Shown piece by piece: positions 18,030 to 26,650 of a DNA stretch of 64,000 nt. Position 1 is the stretch's first letter. Every line of letters begins with the position of its first letter. The notes beneath the pieces were generated by a model. The model did not search any database. It was not told where the DNA came from and saw only the letters and a list, made by a program, of their open reading frames with translations. Origin of the DNA: Nonomuraea jiangxiensis (lineage in GTDB: Bacteria; Actinomycetota; Actinomycetes; Streptosporangiales; Streptosporangiaceae); assembly GCF_900099965.1 (NCBI RefSeq), contig NZ_FNDJ01000003.1, forward strand, positions 186,001 to 250,000, read 5' to 3'. Made by a program: the position numbers and the translations under genes.

Positions 18030-19637
18030 ATGGCACTACAAAGGGGGACAAGTTATGCATACCTTCAGCCGGAGACCCGGCCACGTCGGCGGCGCAGGTG
18101 GCCGTGGATCGTGGCCGTCCTCCTGGTCCCGATCATCGCCGCGGGGGGCGTGATCTGGGCGCTGCGCACGCAGGGCGCGCCTGAGGAGACGGCCGACCAA
18201 TATCTCGCGGCCTGGTCCCGGCAGGACTACGCGGCGATGCGTGCGCTCGTCGCCGACCCGCCACCCGACTTCGAGAGTCTGCACCGGCGCTTCTTCGCCG
18301 ACCTCAAGCTCACCCGGGCCGACTTCTCCCTGCCCAGGCCCAGCGGTGTCTTCGCCGGCCCGGTCGTGGACGACGAGGGGGTCGCCGCCTTCCACGCCCG
18401 GCTGATCGGGGCGCGGGACTGGGACTACGACGGCGAGCTCCGGCTGGTCGAGCGCGACCGCACCTGGAAGGTCGCCTGGGCGCCCGACACCATCCACCCG
18501 CTGCTCACCATCAGGGAACGCTCGCTGCGCCTGGTCAAGCAGCGGGAGGACCCGCTCAAGGTGCTGGCCGCCGACGGCACACCCATCAACACCCCGGACG
18601 CGCCCGGCTCGGTGCAGCAGCTCGTCGAGGGGATAAGGCAGACCTATCCCGACCGGTTCAAAGCCAAGAACGACGCCGATATCGGCCTCTACCAGGGAGA
18701 CAAGCTCGTCAGGACCGTGGTGGAGCCCGGCGGGGTCCGGCCGCTGCAGACCACACTCGACCTCAGGGTGCACCGGGCGGGGGCCGCGGCGATGGAGGGC
18801 GTGTCGAAACCGGCCTCGCTGGTGGCGCTGCGGGCCTCCACCGGGGAGATTCTGGCCGTGGTCAACAAGCCGGGCGGGTTCAACCGGGCGCTGCTCGGCA
18901 AATATCCGCCGGGCTCCACGTTCAAGGTCGTGACGGCCTCCGCGCTGGTCGCGGGCGGTGTGGAGCCCGCTGAGAAGGTCACCTGCCCGGCCGAGAAGAA
19001 CATCGGCGGCTTCCCCTTCCACAACGCGGGCTTCGAGGACTTCGGCACGCTGACCTTCCAGGAGGCGTTCGCGCATTCCTGCAACACCACGTTCGGCGAG
19101 ATGAGCGTCGCCGACCTGGGCGGCGCCCGGCTCGCCGAGGTGGCCAGGAGCTTCGGCTTCGGCACGGCGATCAAGCCGGGCGTGCCGGCCGTGCGTGCCG
19201 AGTTCCCCGCCCCCAAGGACGACACCGACCTCGCCTCCGCCGCGATCGGCCAGGGCCGGGTGCTGGCCAGCCCGCTCAACATGGCCTCGGTGGCCGCGGC
19301 CATCGCCTCCGGCGCGTGGATCGCGCCCCGCGTGGTCAAGGACGCGCCGACCTCGCCGGACAACCCGCATCCGCTGGAACCGGCCGTGGCGTCCGCGCTG
19401 CGCAAGCTCATGCCCGCCGTGGTCACGGACGGCACGGCCGCGGCCGTGCACTTCCCGGCCGGCACGGCGGGCAAGACCGGGACGGCGGAGTACGGCTCGG
19501 GCGCGGAGCCTCCCGCGCACTCGTGGTTCATCGGGTACAGGGATGATCTGGCGTTCGCGGTGATCGTCGAGGGCGGCGGCGCCGGCTCGGCGGTCGCCGC
19601 CCCGATCGCGGCCCGCTTCCTCGACGCCCTCTCCTGA
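18030..19637 (+). CDS. Penicillin-binding protein with MecA-N-type NTF2 domain
   Basis: A 535-residue bitopic membrane protein. A basic cytoplasmic N-terminus (RPRRRRRW) is followed by one membrane helix (about 25-45), an NTF2-like MecA_N domain (about 52-155) and a penicillin-binding transpeptidase domain (about 245-535). Catalytic motifs: STFK near 296-299 with Ser nucleophile, SCN near 350 and KTGT near 480. It is shorter than typical MecA-like or PbpA-like proteins (about 600 or more) because the dimerisation region is reduced to about 90 residues. It cross-links peptidoglycan outside the membrane. Divergent from the LysR/beta-lactamase-like pair, which suggests joint control. The start ATG at 18030 has no strong ribosome binding site. 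Confidence 0.88.
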   Translation: MALQRGTSYAYLQPETRPRRRRRWPWIVAVLLVPIIAAGGVIWALRTQGAPEETADQYLAAWSRQDYAAMRALVADPPPDFESLHRRFFADLKLTRADFSLPRPSGVFAGPVVDDEGVAAFHARLIGARDWDYDGELRLVERDRTWKVAWAPDTIHPLLTIRERSLRLVKQREDPLKVLAADGTPINTPDAPGSVQQLVEGIRQTYPDRFKAKNDADIGLYQGDKLVRTVVEPGGVRPLQTTLDLRVHRAGAAAMEGVSKPASLVALRASTGEILAVVNKPGGFNRALLGKYPPGSTFKVVTASALVAGGVEPAEKVTCPAEKNIGGFPFHNAGFEDFGTLTFQEAFAHSCNTTFGEMSVADLGGARLAEVARSFGFGTAIKPGVPAVRAEFPAPKDDTDLASAAIGQGRVLASPLNMASVAAAIASGAWIAPRVVKDAPTSPDNPHPLEPAVASALRKLMPAVVTDGTAAAVHFPAGTAGKTGTAEYGSGAEPPAHSWFIGYRDDLAFAVIVEGGGAGSAVAAPIAARFLDALS

Positions 19638-19772
19638 CCACCTCCCGACGGCTCCACCCTCGCGCTCCGGGGGCGGAGCGAGCGGGAGCGGGGCGAGCAG
19701 GAGCGGGCGGACAGGGGCGGGGAGATCGGGGACGGGCGGGGGCGGGGTGATCTGGGGCGAGCGGGGGCGGGG
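19638..19772. other. G-rich spacer between convergent genes
   Basis: The 135-bp spacer between the PBP and first HAD gene carries many runs of three to five G on the + strand, interrupted by GAGC and GATC words. Such spacing of G-runs could form G-quadruplexes or act as a bidirectional pause site. No T-run terminator is seen. Confidence 0.4.
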
Positions 19773-20513
19773 TCAGCCGGCCTTGCGGTCCACCGGGGAG
19801 GTCAGGGCCGCGACCGCGGCCACCACCTCGGAGGCGTTGGACAGGTCGGGCAGCACGAGGTCGGCCCCCGCCTCGGTCAGCTCTCCGGCCGTCGAGCGCC
19901 CGGAGGCGACCCCGATCATCGCGGCCCCGCCGATCCTGGCGGCCTGCACGTCCCGCGTCGAGTCGCCGATCAGCACCGTGTTGGCCGCGGTGAACGGCGT
20001 GCCGAGGCGCTGCCTGGCCCGCCCCTGGGCGACCTGCAACAACGTCGCCCGGGGATAGACCTCCTCGCCGTAGCCGCCGAGCTCGAAGTCGACGAACTTG
20101 TCCAGGCCGAACGCCTTGAGCTTGTGCACGGCGTTGCCCTTGATCGTGCCGGTCAGCACGGTCTGCACCACGCCGTCGAGCCTGGACACCGACTTCAGCG
20201 CGTCCTTGGCCCCCGGCATCATCCGGCCCTCCTTGGCCAGCCGTCCGCGCCGGTCGGCGAAGGCCAGCGCGAGCGCCGACAGGAACTTGGGCAGGTGCTC
20301 GTCCTCGGCCTGCACGCCGTTGACGGCGAGCGTCTCGAAGACGATCTCGGAGTCCGGGCGGCCCAGCGGCGGGACGAGCTTGACCAGCGGGCGCCCGGTC
20401 ACGGCGCGGAACGCCTCGGCGTAGGCGTCCCTGGTCACGATGGCGACGTCGACCAGGGTCAGGTCGATGTTCCAGAGCACAAGGCGGTTGATGGCGGCCT
20501 CCTGGGGGTCCAT
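19773..20513 (-). CDS. HAD-superfamily protein with Asn in place of the nucleophile
   Basis: A 246-residue protein shaped like phosphoglycolate-phosphatase-type HAD hydrolases: cap domain inserted after motif I, VLTGTIKGNA as motif II (Thr), and IGDSTRDVQAARIGGAAMIGVASG as motif IV with its acid residue. Motif I reads LVLWNIDLTLVD: the first Asp of the D-x-D-x-T pair, normally the phosphorylated nucleophile, is Asn15, while Asp17 is kept. The codon is AAC, so the call does not depend on frame. It may be catalytically weak or a binding protein. Same strand as the next HAD gene, 96 bp apart. Confidence 0.8.
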   Translation of the reverse strand: MDPQEAAINRLVLWNIDLTLVDVAIVTRDAYAEAFRAVTGRPLVKLVPPLGRPDSEIVFETLAVNGVQAEDEHLPKFLSALALAFADRRGRLAKEGRMMPGAKDALKSVSRLDGVVQTVLTGTIKGNAVHKLKAFGLDKFVDFELGGYGEEVYPRATLLQVAQGRARQRLGTPFTAANTVLIGDSTRDVQAARIGGAAMIGVASGRSTAGELTEAGADLVLPDLSNASEVVAAVAALTSPVDRKAG

Positions 20514-20609
20514 GCAAGGGTACGGCCGTCGCCACCCTCGTGGCCCCCCGCCCGCGCGATTTCAGTATGACCTCGCCGCGTGTCCCGCTCGGCGCGGCCC
20601 GGCGCTCGG

Positions 20610-21236
20610 CTACGCGTAACCGAGCGCGGCGGCGAGCGTGTCCACCACGGGCAGTCCGGTGGCCTCCAGCTCGGCCCGCGTCGACATCCCCCCGGTGTAG
20701 AGCACCGCCCTGGCCCCCGCGTGCCGGGCGGCGAGCCCGTCGTCCACGCTGTCGCCGATCACCAGGATCTCCTTGGCGTCCACGCCCATGGCCTCGATGT
20801 GCGCGATCATGTGCATGGCCTTCTCGCCGCCGGTGGACCCGACCAGCCCGTCCACCCTGGTGAAGTGGCGGGTGATGCCGAACGAGTCCACCTTCGGCAC
20901 CAGGTGGGCGTGCGGCGCCATGGAGCAGAGCGACTGGCTGCCGGTCCAGGTGGTCAACGCGAGCTCGGCGTCCTCGGCCAGCCCGCAGGCGTCGGCCAGC
21001 CGGTAGTAGTGCTCGTGGAATCCCACGTCCAGCCGCTCCCACTCGCCCTCGGTCAGGGGACGGCCCAGCAGTCGCTCGTAGGCGACCCAGATCGGGCGGG
21101 TGTAGGCGGCACGGAATTGGTCGGCGGTCAGTTCGGGCAGCTCGTACGCTTTGAAGATCTCGTTGGTGGCCCCGACCACGGCATCGATGTCGTGGAAAAG
21201 GGTGCCGTTCCAATCCCAGATGATGTGCTTTGTCAT
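20610..21236 (-). CDS. HAD-superfamily hydrolase
   Basis: A 208-residue HAD subfamily IA protein. Motif I is IIWDWNGTLFHD, where D8 is the nucleophile; the D-x-N-G-T variant is common in this group. The cap domain follows, then motif II near TWTGSQ, and motif IV VIGDSVDDGLAARHAGARAVLY. Substrate unknown; small phosphorylated metabolites are typical. Lies between another HAD gene and an unrelated conserved gene on the same strand. Confidence 0.85.
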   Translation of the reverse strand: MTKHIIWDWNGTLFHDIDAVVGATNEIFKAYELPELTADQFRAAYTRPIWVAYERLLGRPLTEGEWERLDVGFHEHYYRLADACGLAEDAELALTTWTGSQSLCSMAPHAHLVPKVDSFGITRHFTRVDGLVGSTGGEKAMHMIAHIEAMGVDAKEILVIGDSVDDGLAARHAGARAVLYTGGMSTRAELEATGLPVVDTLAAALGYA

Positions 21237-21340
21237 ATCAGGCCAAGCCTAGACCGGCGTGCACGATTTTCCGCGAACGTGGGCGCGTGCCACGGCCCCG
21301 GCAGGGCGCGTCCGTGAACCCCGCCGGTGGTGCCGATGTC

Positions 21341-21850
21341 CTAGGAATCGAGCAGATCGGGGATCTCCTGGGTCGCGAACCACATGAGCTCGTGGGCCTC
21401 CGCCCCGTCCACCGTGAACTTGGCGTCGTCGTCGCCCGCGTCGGCGGCCGGCAGCGCGGCGGCGGCGGCCGCGATGTCGGGGACGGCGTCGAGGTCGTCG
21501 ATGTGCACCGCGGCCACCTTGGCCAGCGGGATCGGCTGCGCGAGGCGTACTCTCGCGCGTTCCTCCAGGTCGACGCCCGCCGAGACGGACCCCTCCGGCA
21601 CTTCGGCCGCGACCACCACGCGCCGGGGCGTGGTCACCACGCCGCCGGCCCGGTCGGCGGCCAGCAGGCGCAGCGAGGCGCGGGCCGCCTCGGTGAGCGC
21701 GACGTATTCGAGCTCCTCGGTGTCGCCCGAGGCGTACCACTCGGTCAGCGCGGGGGTCACCGCGTAGCCGGTCAGGGGAGCCGGGCCCAGCTCTCCCGCC
21801 TCGACCGCGGTGGCCAGGACGAGAAGAGTGCACGGCAGATAGACGCGCAT
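21341..21850 (-). CDS. Conserved actinobacterial protein (DUF6912-like)
   Basis: A 169-residue soluble protein that begins MRVYLPCTLLVLATAVEAGE and continues GYAVTPALTEWYASGDTEEL. I recognise this pattern as the actinobacterial DUF6912 family, whose function is unknown. No catalytic motif is visible; the C-terminal third is Ala/Asp rich and acidic. A start five codons upstream is possible, but GGAAAGG stands six bases before the ATG at 21850 and the family starts there. Confidence 0.7.
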   Translation of the reverse strand: MRVYLPCTLLVLATAVEAGELGPAPLTGYAVTPALTEWYASGDTEELEYVALTEAARASLRLLAADRAGGVVTTPRRVVVAAEVPEGSVSAGVDLEERARVRLAQPIPLAKVAAVHIDDLDAVPDIAAAAAALPAADAGDDDAKFTVDGAEAHELMWFATQEIPDLLDS

Positions 21851-21973
21851 GACGAACCTTTCCAAGCTTGCGAGCGCTGAGCTATGCGGAACCTGCTTCA
21901 GCAGACCGACACCTTACCGATCGCACCTGGTCAAGACCTATGCGACTGCCGGCTCGGCCGCGTTACGCATAGA

Positions 21974-22621
21974 TCATGCCCGCCGCAGGGTGAGGCTGAG
22001 GAGTGATTCGAGCTCCGCGATGGTGGTGTCCGGGTCCCGGTGGTGAATCCCGGCCATGCCGATCGCGCGGGCGGCCAGGATGTTGGCCTCGATGTCGTCA
22101 ATGAACACGCACTCCTCGCCGGCCAGCCCGATCTGCCCGAGGGCGTGGTGGAAGATGCGCGGCTCGGGCTTGCGCATGCCGACCTCGCCGGAGATCACGA
22201 CCGCGTCGAAGAGCTCGTCCCAGCCGTCCCTGGGGTACTCGTTGGACCAGGAGTTGGACAGCAGACACGTCTTCACGCCGTGCAGCCGTACGTCGCGGAG
22301 CATGTCGTACATGGCCTCGACCCGCTCGAACCCGGCGAACATGCGCTCCAGCAGCCCTTCGGCCACGGGCGGCACGCCGTCTACGGTGAGCAGGCGGGCG
22401 GCGAGGTCGCGTTCGAAGGCGGGCCCGGCGAGCTCGCCGCGTTCGAGCGCGTGGACGACGCTCTCCCCGTCGCCTTCGCCGTAGGCGTGGTCGATCAGCT
22501 CGCGCATCACCCGGCGGTACAGGTCGCCGTCGATCCGGTCGGCCGCGATCCACCGTGCGATGGAGTCCGAGAGGCTGGTCGTGAGCACCCCGCCCCAGTC
22601 GATGAGCACACCCGTCAGCAT
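21974..22621 (-). CDS. HAD-superfamily hydrolase (subfamily IA, DxGG type)
   Basis: A 215-residue protein. Motif I is VLIDWGGVLTT, with D8 as nucleophile; the D-x-GGV form marks epoxide-hydrolase/phosphatase-like HADs. Motif II is TCLLSNSW, motif III contains RKPEPRIF (Lys), motif IV is CVFIDDIEANILAARAIGM. Upstream codons to 22693 are in frame but overlap the spacer and do not fit the fold, so the ATG at 22621 is used. Third HAD protein within 2.9 kb, all on the minus strand. Confidence 0.87.
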   Translation of the reverse strand: MLTGVLIDWGGVLTTSLSDSIARWIAADRIDGDLYRRVMRELIDHAYGEGDGESVVHALERGELAGPAFERDLAARLLTVDGVPPVAEGLLERMFAGFERVEAMYDMLRDVRLHGVKTCLLSNSWSNEYPRDGWDELFDAVVISGEVGMRKPEPRIFHHALGQIGLAGEECVFIDDIEANILAARAIGMAGIHHRDPDTTIAELESLLSLTLRRA

Positions 22622-22763
22622 CGTTCTAGCGTAGAGCGTCACGGAAATGGCTTTTACCCCAGACACGCCCGTTATTTCTGGATAAAACCCCATAAATAGG
22701 GCGTCCGTTTTCGTGATTTAAGGTGATCGTCCCTGGTGTCGAGACACTACAGAAGGGACCGCC

Positions 22764-23558
22764 GTGCAAACGACGATCCTGATCACCTCCCCCGACCGAT
22801 GGCAGCCCCCGGGACTCGAACTCTTCGACTTCGCACCCGTCTACCCCGGCGGGCCGGCCTGGCTCACCAAACCCGTACTCATCGTCCTGCTCAGCTCGGT
22901 CATCGTCATCGCCGTCTGCTGGGCCGCGTTCGCCAGGCCCGCCCTCGTCCCGCGGGGCTGGCAGAGCCTCGGCGAATACTGCTACACGTTCGTCCGCGAG
23001 CAGATCGCCCGGCCCAGCCTCGGCAAGGACTCCGACCGGTGGATGGGCCTGCTCCTCACGATCTTCCTGACCGTGCTCGTCTGGAATCTGATGGGCATCG
23101 TCCCGGTCGTCCAGTTCCCGGTGGCCGCGCACATCGCCTTCCCGCTGGTGCTGGCGCTGTCCGTGTACGTCATCAAGGTCTACCTCGGCGTCCGCCACCA
23201 CGGCGTCCGCGGCTACCTCAGGGGCATCGTGTACCTGCCTGGCCTGCCCGGCTGGGCGTACGCGTTCTACGCCCCGCTGATCCTGGCCGAGGTGTTCATC
23301 AACTCGTTGTTCACCCACTTCGTCCGGCTGTTCGCGAACATGTTCGCCGGGCACCTCCTGCTGGCCTTCTTCAGCTCGGTGGGCTTCTGGTTCATCTTCG
23401 AGCGGCTCACCCCGCTGGGCGCGGGCCTGGGCGTGCTCGGCGTGCTGATGACGATCGCGCTCACCGCGCTGGAGATGTTCATCCAGTTCCTGCAGGCGTA
23501 CCTGTTCGCCATGCTGGCCGCGATGTTCATCGCCAGCGGCCTGCACGGCTCCCACTGA
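22764..23558 (+). CDS. atpB: Isolated F0F1 ATP synthase subunit a
   Basis: A 264-residue membrane protein with the marks of ATP synthase subunit a: about five to six helices, the segment FVRLFANMFAGHLLL containing the essential Arg that faces the c-ring, and EMFIQFLQAYLFAMLAAMFI as the last helix. Together with PVAAHIAFPLVLALSVYVIK it would form the proton half-channels. The GTG start at 22764 has AGAAGGGA seven bases upstream. No other atp gene (c, b, delta, alpha and so on) is near; the neighbours are a HAD gene and a GH3 gene. It is therefore probably a second, orphan copy, either a spare subunit or a proton-conducting protein with a new partner. Confidence 0.85.
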   Translation: MQTTILITSPDRWQPPGLELFDFAPVYPGGPAWLTKPVLIVLLSSVIVIAVCWAAFARPALVPRGWQSLGEYCYTFVREQIARPSLGKDSDRWMGLLLTIFLTVLVWNLMGIVPVVQFPVAAHIAFPLVLALSVYVIKVYLGVRHHGVRGYLRGIVYLPGLPGWAYAFYAPLILAEVFINSLFTHFVRLFANMFAGHLLLAFFSSVGFWFIFERLTPLGAGLGVLGVLMTIALTALEMFIQFLQAYLFAMLAAMFIASGLHGSH

Positions 23559-23605
23559 CGCGCTGCGCCCACCTTCCCGCCGGCGTGCTCATGCGCGCCT
23601 GCCCG

Positions 23606-24916
23606 TCAGCGCGCTTCGCGCGCGACCTTGGCGGCCAGCCTGCGGTGCTCGGCCGAGCGCAGCACGCGGGCCGCCTCGGTCGCCGAGGCGGCCCGCGCCT
23701 CGGTGAGCAGCCCCCGGTGCTGCTTGAGCGTGAGCAGCCGGGTGACCGACTGGTCGAGCCGCCGCTCGGAGATCCGGCCGGACTTCACCGCCGACAGCAC
23801 CGCCTGGTAGGCCCTGGGCAGGTCGTTGGGCATCAGCAGCAGATCGGCCCCGGCCAGCACGGCCCGCACCGCGATCTCGCCGTCGTTGTACTTCTTGCGC
23901 ACGCCGTCCATGTTGAGCGCGTCGGTGGAGATCACGCCGTCGAACCCGAGCCGCTCCCTGAGCAACCCGGTCAGGATGGGCTTGGACAGCGTCGCCGGGT
24001 CGCCCGACGAGTCGAGCTTGGGGAAGACGATGTGGGCGCTCATCACGGCGTCCACCCCGGCCTCGATCGCGGCCTTGAACGGCGGCGCGTCGATCTTCTC
24101 CCACTCCGCCTTGGTGTGCTTGATCACCGGCAGGCCGCTGTGGCTGTCCACGTCGGTGTCCCCGTGCCCGGGGAAGTGCTTGGCCGTGGCGCCCACCTTC
24201 GCCTCGCCGAACCCCTTGACCGCCGCCGCGACCATCGTGGCCACCCGCCGCGGGTCGGCGCCGAAGGCGCGCGGGCCGATGACCGGGTTCTTCGGGTTGA
24301 CGTTCACGTCCGCGACGGGGGCGAAGTCGAGGTTGACGCCGAGGGCGCGCAGTTCCAGGCCGGTGGCCCTGGCCACGGCCCGCGACAGCTCGGGGTCCTT
24401 GGTCGCGCCGATCTCGGAGGCGCCGGGGAAGTCGGTCATGAGCGCGGCCATCCGGGACACCAGGCCGTTCTCCTGGTCGGTGCCGACCAGGAGCGGGACG
24501 TCCTCGGCCGCCCGCTGCAGGCCGTTGGTGAGGCCGACGACCTGTCCGATGGTCTTGATGTTGTGCGGGAAGAGGATCACGCCGCCCAGGTGGTATTTCG
24601 CGATCACCTTGGCCGGGGTCTGGGCGCCGTATCTGGCCTGGTTCTCGCCGGAGACCGTGTCGGCCGCGGTGCCGTACAGGACGGGCATGAAGAGCTGGCC
24701 GACCTTCTCCTGGACGCTCATCTTCGACAGCACCGCCTGCACCGCGCTCTGGGCGGGCGTTCGCGCCGCTGCCTGCGAGGGGGTCGGCTGCGGCGTGGTC
24801 CGCGCGGGGGGCGCTGCCTTGCCTCCCGTCGGGCTCGCGTTCGCCGGGCGGTCGCCGCCGCCGCAGGCGGTCAGCGCGATCATGAGCAGGCCGGCCGTAC
24901 CCATCCTTCGAAGCAT
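23606..24916 (-). CDS. GH3 beta-N-acetylhexosaminidase lipoprotein (NagZ/LpqI-like)
   Basis: A 436-residue exported lipoprotein: signal peptide with lipobox LTAC (Cys near residue 18), a Pro/Ala/Thr-rich linker, then a glycoside hydrolase family 3 domain. GATAKHFPGHGDTDVDSH near residue 245 is the NagZ loop whose His/Asp pair acts as acid/base, and VISTDALNMDG near 330 carries the catalytic Asp nucleophile. It removes terminal GlcNAc from muropeptides or chitin fragments at the cell surface. Next to the PTS genes, it can feed GlcNAc into the uptake system. No DasR site is visible in its 66-bp upstream spacer. Confidence 0.9.
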   Translation of the reverse strand: MLRRMGTAGLLMIALTACGGGDRPANASPTGGKAAPPARTTPQPTPSQAAARTPAQSAVQAVLSKMSVQEKVGQLFMPVLYGTAADTVSGENQARYGAQTPAKVIAKYHLGGVILFPHNIKTIGQVVGLTNGLQRAAEDVPLLVGTDQENGLVSRMAALMTDFPGASEIGATKDPELSRAVARATGLELRALGVNLDFAPVADVNVNPKNPVIGPRAFGADPRRVATMVAAAVKGFGEAKVGATAKHFPGHGDTDVDSHSGLPVIKHTKAEWEKIDAPPFKAAIEAGVDAVMSAHIVFPKLDSSGDPATLSKPILTGLLRERLGFDGVISTDALNMDGVRKKYNDGEIAVRAVLAGADLLLMPNDLPRAYQAVLSAVKSGRISERRLDQSVTRLLTLKQHRGLLTEARAASATEAARVLRSAEHRRLAAKVAREAR

Positions 24917-24982
24917 GCCTCCAAAGGTATCCAGGTCATGACTCGCTCGTGACCCGGCATTTACCGAAAACCGGCCCTACCA

Positions 24983-26650
24983 CTATCCGAACGTGGCGAG
25001 TCCGGGCAACCGCGCCCGCGCCGCCGCCTGCGCTTCCGCCGCCGTCACCTGCGCCCGAGCGGCCTCGGCCGCCTCGTCGCACTGCTCCGTCGTGTGCGCG
25101 GCCAGCGCGGCCCGTACGGCGGGCAACGCGGCGGCCCCCATCGACAGCGTCGAGGCCCCGAGGCCGACGAGCACGCAGGCCAGCGCCGGGTCCGCGGCCG
25201 CCTCCCCGCAGATCCCGCACGGCCGGCCGGCCTCGGACGCGGCGGCCGCTGTCATGGCCACCAGGTCGAGCAGCGCGGGCTGCCACGGGTCGTTCAGGGC
25301 GCTCATCGAGGCGAGCTGGCGGTCGGCGGCGAAGGCGTACTGGGCGAGGTCGTTGGTCCCGACCGAGACGAAGTCCACCTGGGAGATCAGGTCCGCGGCC
25401 CTCAGCGCGGCCGACGGGATCTCGATCATCACGCCCACGTCCCGCAGGCCCCTGGAGCGGCACTCCTCGGCGAACCACCCGGCCTCCTCGGGCGTGGCCA
25501 CCATCGGCGCCATCACCGCGAGCCGCTCGGACTCCATCGCCGCGAGCGCGCCCAGTTGCGCCTCCATGACCGCGGGGAACCTCCTGGCCCTGCGCAGTCC
25601 CCGTTCCCCCAGCGCCGGGTTCGGCTCGGCGGCGGGCCCGGGCAGGAACTCCAGCGGCTTGTCGGCCCCGCTGTCCAGCGTGCGCACGATCACCCGGCCG
25701 CCGGGGAAGGCGTCCAGCGCCGCCCGGTAGGCCCGGCGCTGCTCCTCGGCCGACGGGGGTTCGGCCCGGCCGAGGAAGAGGAACTCGGTCCGGTAGAGGC
25801 CGACGCCCTCAGCGCCCGCCCGGACGGCGTCGTCGAGCTCGCCGGGATTGCCGATGTTCGCCAGCAGCGGAATCGGACGGCCGTCAGCGGTCCTGCCGGG
25901 TCCCCTCGCCGCGAAGATCGTCGCCTGCCTGGCCGTGTGCGCGCCCACCGCGTCGGCCACGTCGACATCGGCCGGCTCCACGTGCACCAGTCCGGAGGTG
26001 CCGTCGGCCATCACCGGCACGCCCTGCGGGATGCCTGTCGCGCCAGGACAGGCCACGACGGCGGGCACGCCCATCGCCCTGGCGATGATCGCGGTGTGGC
26101 TGGTGGGGCCGCCCTCCTCGGTGACGAACCCGACCACCTGCTCCCGCGACAGCAACGCCGTGTCGGCGGGTGCGAGATCACGGGCGACCAGCACGTACGG
26201 CTCCGCGGGCGCGGTGGGCGCGGCCGGCAGCGCCATCCCGTAGAGCAGCGCGATCACCCGGTCCCTGATGTCGTCCAGGTCAGCGGCCCGTTCGCCCAGG
26301 TAGCCACCGGCTCCGGCAAGCACGTCCCGGTATTTCCCGAAAGCCTCATAAACCGCCCTGGGAGCGGCCAGGCCGCGGTCGATCAGCGATCTGACCTTCA
26401 CGACGAGACCGGGGTCCTCGGCCATCAGCGCCTGGGCCTTGAGGATGTCCTCGGCCTCGCCGCCCGCCTGGTTGCCGCGGGCCTCCAGCTCGCCCGCGAC
26501 CTGCGTGAGCGCGCTCATCGCGCGCTCCTTCTCCTGATCCGCCTCACCGGTGTAGGTGGCGCCCTCGGGGGGTTCGGGCACGGAGACGGCCAGTACGTAA
26601 GCGGGGCCGTGCCCGATGCCCGGGCTGACCCCCACCCCCCGCAGGTTCAT
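24983..26650 (-). CDS. ptsI: PTS enzyme I (phosphoenolpyruvate--protein phosphotransferase)
   Basis: A 555-residue enzyme that takes phosphate from phosphoenolpyruvate and passes it to HPr. The swivelling domain has the active-site His in GGPTSHTAIIARAMGVP, near residue 180. The PEP-binding barrel has FLFLGR, IVRTLDSGADKPL and VGTNDLAQY, and ends with the Cys motif CGICGEAAADP. Its ATG overlaps the HPr stop (ATGA, 26647-26650), so ptsH and ptsI form a coupled operon. Length is normal for the family. Confidence 0.95.
   Translation of the reverse strand: MNLRGVGVSPGIGHGPAYVLAVSVPEPPEGATYTGEADQEKERAMSALTQVAGELEARGNQAGGEAEDILKAQALMAEDPGLVVKVRSLIDRGLAAPRAVYEAFGKYRDVLAGAGGYLGERAADLDDIRDRVIALLYGMALPAAPTAPAEPYVLVARDLAPADTALLSREQVVGFVTEEGGPTSHTAIIARAMGVPAVVACPGATGIPQGVPVMADGTSGLVHVEPADVDVADAVGAHTARQATIFAARGPGRTADGRPIPLLANIGNPGELDDAVRAGAEGVGLYRTEFLFLGRAEPPSAEEQRRAYRAALDAFPGGRVIVRTLDSGADKPLEFLPGPAAEPNPALGERGLRRARRFPAVMEAQLGALAAMESERLAVMAPMVATPEEAGWFAEECRSRGLRDVGVMIEIPSAALRAADLISQVDFVSVGTNDLAQYAFAADRQLASMSALNDPWQPALLDLVAMTAAAASEAGRPCGICGEAAADPALACVLVGLGASTLSMGAAALPAVRAALAAHTTEQCDEAAEAARAQVTAAEAQAAARARLPGLATFG

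Noticed and set aside
18055..18153. Alternative start ATG for a protein beginning MHTFSRRPGHV
   Set aside because: Out of frame with the PBP; the frame closes after a few dozen codons, while the frame from 18030 carries the membrane helix and transpeptidase.
22736..24952. Very long open frame of 738 codons on the + strand
   Set aside because: It is the shadow of the ATP synthase a gene and of the GH3 gene on the other strand: Arg/Gly/His-rich, no domains. High GC leaves few stop codons.
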